From Rickettsiales bacterium (GTDB taxonomy: Bacteria; Pseudomonadota; Alphaproteobacteria; Rickettsiales; UBA1997), in assembly GCA_947441695.1 (NCBI GenBank), contig CANEUK010000008.1, positions 1 through 16,534 on the forward strand: 16,534 bases of DNA, read 5' to 3'. Below, one piece after another: positions 14,354-16,534 of this stretch. The notes under the pieces were generated by a model. It saw only the letters and a program-made list of their open reading frames with translations, did no database searches and was not told the origin of the DNA. Within the stretch, counting starts at the first letter, position 1. Each line of letters starts with the position of its first letter. A program made the translations under genes and the position numbers.

Positions 14354-15090
14354 CAAAAATTACCCAAGCTTTTATTTTCGCCGCAGGTCGTGGCGAACGC
14401 ATGCGACCTTTAACCGACAAAGTTTGCAAGCCTTTGATAAAAATCAAAAACAAGGCGATTATTGATTATGCAATCGAAAAATTAGACGCGATTTCGTCAA
14501 TCAAAAAAATTATCATCAACGGCTTTTATTTGAGCGAACAAATCGAGAATCACATTAAAAGTTTGGGTAATCCAAAAATTATTTTTTCGCGCGAATTTGA
14601 AAAGCTCGAAACCGCTGGCGGACTGGTTTTTGCAAGTAATTTGATTGATTTTGAGCAGCCGCTTTTAGCAATTAATGGCGATGTTTTATGGCAAGAAAAT
14701 AGCGCGATTTCTGACATTAAAATTTTAAGCAACGCTTGGAATTCGCAAGATTGCGACGTTCTTTTGGGTTTGAAAAAAACTGCCGATTATTTGGGTTATG
14801 ACAAAAATTTAGATGGCGGCGATTTTGATTTTAATGGCAAAAATTTATTTAGATTTGACGAAAAAAAAATGAGCCACGTTTTTGTTGGTTTGCAAATTAT
14901 CAATCCAAAAATTCTAAAAAATGCTCCAAAAAAATGCTTTTCGATGTTGCATTTTTACTTTCGCAAAAATGAATTTGGAAAAAATGAACTATTAAAGCGA
15001 GTTGGCGGCGTTGAATTGGCAGGAAAATACTTTCACATTGGAACCGTTGAAGCGATGAAAAATACTGAAATTGCTCTTAAAAACTGTTAG
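14350..15090 (+). CDS. MurU-like sugar-1-phosphate nucleotidyltransferase
   Basis: The 246-residue protein is a Rossmann-like nucleotidyltransferase. The nucleotide loop reads IFAAGRGERMRPLTD (9-23), followed by Lys27 in KPLI; EKLETAGGLVFA at 84-95 and NGDV with the metal-binding Asp111 match N-acetylmuramate-1-phosphate uridylyltransferase (MurU), which recycles MurNAc to UDP-MurNAc, and related mannose-1-phosphate guanylyltransferases. Near the end FHIGTVEAM stands where many relatives have a D-x-GT-P motif; His in place of Asp may be usual in alphaproteobacteria, but I cannot verify that. The start is ATG 14350, overlapping the ABC exporter stop; an upstream in-frame ATG at 14302 would add 16 residues from the exporter end and is rejected. 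The usual kinase partner AmgK is not in the window. Confidence 0.78.
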   Translation: MTKITQAFIFAAGRGERMRPLTDKVCKPLIKIKNKAIIDYAIEKLDAISSIKKIIINGFYLSEQIENHIKSLGNPKIIFSREFEKLETAGGLVFASNLIDFEQPLLAINGDVLWQENSAISDIKILSNAWNSQDCDVLLGLKKTADYLGYDKNLDGGDFDFNGKNLFRFDEKKMSHVFVGLQIINPKILKNAPKKCFSMLHFYFRKNEFGKNELLKRVGGVELAGKYFHIGTVEAMKNTEIALKNC

Positions 15091-15099
15091 CTAATTAAT
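15083..15099. repeat. 17-bp repeat ACTGTTAGCTAATTAAT, copy 2
   Basis: It is identical to 10812-10828. It includes the stop codon of the MurU-like gene (TAG at 15088-15090) and ends 37 nt before the serS start, a position much like that of copy 1. Confidence 0.4.
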
Positions 15100-15136
15100 C
15101 ATTTGTTTCTTTTTTTAACCCAAAACCAAACCAAAA

Positions 15137-16450
15137 ATGTTAGACTTAAAATGGATTCGCGAAAACCCCGAAAAATTTGATGCGGCGATGAAATCGCGAA
15201 GCGCGCCATTTAAGGCGATAGAAATTTTAGCAATTGACGAAGAAAAACGTAAAAAAACCTTTTTGATTCAAGAGCTTCAAGCCAAAAGAAATAAATTGGC
15301 GCAACAAATGGCTGAAGAAAAAAGAAAAGCTGGTTTTACAAAAAGTGCCACCAGCTCTGGCAGAATTGTTGAAAGCGGGATGGTTTCTGAAGAAATAGAA
15401 AACCTACTAAAACAAGGGCAAGAAATTAATAAGCAGCTTGCCGCAGCCGAAAATGATTTTTCAATCGACGAAAAATTAAACCAGCTTTTAGCCACAATTC
15501 CCAACGTTCCCGACGTTTCTGCGCCAATTGGAAAAAGCGAAGAAGAAAATATTGAAATTGAAAAATTTGGCACGCCAAAAATTTTTGATTTTACGCCAAA
15601 ATCGCATGACGAACTTGGCGAAAAACTTGGAATGCTCGATTTTGAGCAATCAGCTTTGATGTCGGGCGCGCGTTTTTCAACTTTGTCTTCAAACCTTGCC
15701 AGACTTGAGCGCGCGCTATCAAATTTTATGCTCGATGTTGCGCTAGAAAACGGCTATAACGAAATTTCGCCGCCAAATTTGGTTAAATCAAACGCCATGT
15801 TTAACAGCGGACAATTACCAAAATTTGCTGACGAAGCCTTTAAAACAACTGACGATTATTGGCTAATTCCAACTTCCGAAGTTTCTTTGGTAAATTTGGT
15901 TTCTAAAAAAAATTTAAACGAAAATGATTTGCCTTTGCGATTTACCGCTTACACGCCTTGTTTTAGACGCGAGGCTGGTTCGGCTGGCAAAGACACCAAA
16001 GGCTTAATTCGCCAACACCAATTTAAAAAAGTTGAATTGGTTTCAATTACAACGCCCGAAAATTCTGACGCTGAACACGAAAAAATGACCAATATCGCTT
16101 GCGAAATTTTGCGTCGCCTTGAATTGCCTTTCAGAAAAATTTTGCTTTGCACTGGCGATATGGGTTTTGGTGCTAAAAAAACTTATGATTTAGAGGTTTG
16201 GCTTCCAAGTCAGGCGAAATATCGCGAGATTTCAAGTTGCTCAAATTGTGGCGATTTTCAAGCGCGCCGCGCTTCAATAAAATTTAAGCGCGATGGTAAA
16301 AATTATTTTGCCCACACGCTCAATGGATCGGCTTTGGCGGTTGGTAGAACTTTGGTGGCAATTTTAGAAAATTACCAAAACCAAGATGGTTCAATAAATG
16401 TTCCAGAAGTTTTATTTGGTTATATGGCGAATCTGAAAAAAATTTGTTAG
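15137..16450 (+). CDS. serS: Seryl-tRNA synthetase
   Basis: SerRS charges tRNA-Ser (and tRNA-Sec where present). The 437-residue protein has the N-terminal coiled-coil tRNA-binding arm (about 30-118) and a class II catalytic core: PTSEVSL (245-251), motif 2 as FRREAGSAGKDTKGLIRQHQF from 276, SCSNCGDFQARR from 367, and motif 3 as NGSALAVGRTLVAILENYQ from 396. Between the QAKRN and TIPN landmarks the arm is 18 residues longer than in E. coli SerRS; the extra sequence (AGFTKSATSSGRIVESGM, 65-82) lies at the tip of the arm. The gene starts 46 nt after the MurU-like gene, without a Shine-Dalgarno motif. Confidence 0.97.
   Translation: MLDLKWIRENPEKFDAAMKSRSAPFKAIEILAIDEEKRKKTFLIQELQAKRNKLAQQMAEEKRKAGFTKSATSSGRIVESGMVSEEIENLLKQGQEINKQLAAAENDFSIDEKLNQLLATIPNVPDVSAPIGKSEEENIEIEKFGTPKIFDFTPKSHDELGEKLGMLDFEQSALMSGARFSTLSSNLARLERALSNFMLDVALENGYNEISPPNLVKSNAMFNSGQLPKFADEAFKTTDDYWLIPTSEVSLVNLVSKKNLNENDLPLRFTAYTPCFRREAGSAGKDTKGLIRQHQFKKVELVSITTPENSDAEHEKMTNIACEILRRLELPFRKILLCTGDMGFGAKKTYDLEVWLPSQAKYREISSCSNCGDFQARRASIKFKRDGKNYFAHTLNGSALAVGRTLVAILENYQNQDGSINVPEVLFGYMANLKKIC
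15328..15356 (+). repeat. Inverted repeat within the extra segment of serS
   Basis: AGCTGGT at 15328-15334 and ACCAGCT at 15350-15356 form a perfect 7-bp stem with a 15-nt loop. A second small one, TGCCA/TGGCA, overlaps it. Both fall inside or at the edge of the SerRS arm insertion. Confidence 0.45.
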
Positions 16451-16534
16451 AAAATTTGTTGCTAAATTTGATTGCATTCATATTTTTCGCCGCTCTTTAT
16501 TAAAATTTTATTAGTTCAAATCTTTTTTAAACAA
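16451..16534. other. Downstream end of the window; nothing recognised
   Basis: These 84 nt after serS are A/T-rich. No clear terminator hairpin, tRNA or start of a gene is visible. Confidence 0.5.

Noticed and set aside
1..16534. CRISPR array, prophage or defence island
   Set aside because: No regularly spaced direct repeats, no phage structural genes and no recognisable defence enzymes. The repeats found are dispersed, not spaced arrays.

Overview
The window is a piece of an AT-rich bacterial chromosome. Protein content points to an alphaproteobacterium, most likely a reduced, host-associated lineage of the Rickettsiales/Holosporales type. The pointers are an isolated complex I gene (nuoF), a split tRNA-Trp-secE-nusG cluster, two stand-alone full-length ABC exporters, a decayed transposase, and short dispersed palindromic repeats like those known from Rickettsia. 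This placement is an inference from gene content and style. No rRNA or other decisive marker is present, and no species is claimed.

Layout. 1-1500: a TetR-type regulator and an alpha/beta hydrolase whose stop and start codons overlap; they look like a small transferred cassette. 1565-2046: a dead IS3-type transposase split by a short palindromic element. 2200-5150: dapE (lysine/peptidoglycan precursor synthesis) followed 2 nt later by a fused ABC exporter. 5151-5384: a second copy of the palindromic element and two hairpins between converging transcripts. 5385-6290, minus strand: nusG, secE (58 aa) and tRNA-Trp in the usual order, with a good -10 box upstream of the tRNA. 6291-7025: about 735 nt without a convincing gene but with several hairpins and repeat copies. 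7026-8303, minus strand: nuoF. 8494-12452, plus strand: an apparent operon of an MshL/PilQ-like secretin, an ABC-2-type permease, a membrane-anchored helical repeat protein and nadC. 12584-16450: a second ABC exporter, a MurU-like sugar-1-phosphate nucleotidyltransferase (ATGA overlap) and serS.

How the genes fit together. Most are housekeeping or envelope genes: dapE and the MurU-like protein concern peptidoglycan, the ABC exporters and secretin the membranes, nuoF respiration, nadC NAD synthesis, and serS, tRNA-Trp, secE and nusG core expression and export. Almost no start codon has a recognisable Shine-Dalgarno sequence; the clearest one is in front of the hydrolase in the suspected transferred cassette.

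The most interesting layer lies between and inside genes. At least two families of short imperfect palindromes occur in more than one copy, and one copy sits inside the transposase active-site motif. SerRS carries an extra segment of about 18 residues in its tRNA-binding arm that coincides with an inverted repeat. I see no CRISPR array, prophage or obvious defence system. The least understood gene group is the secretin/permease/helical-repeat trio.
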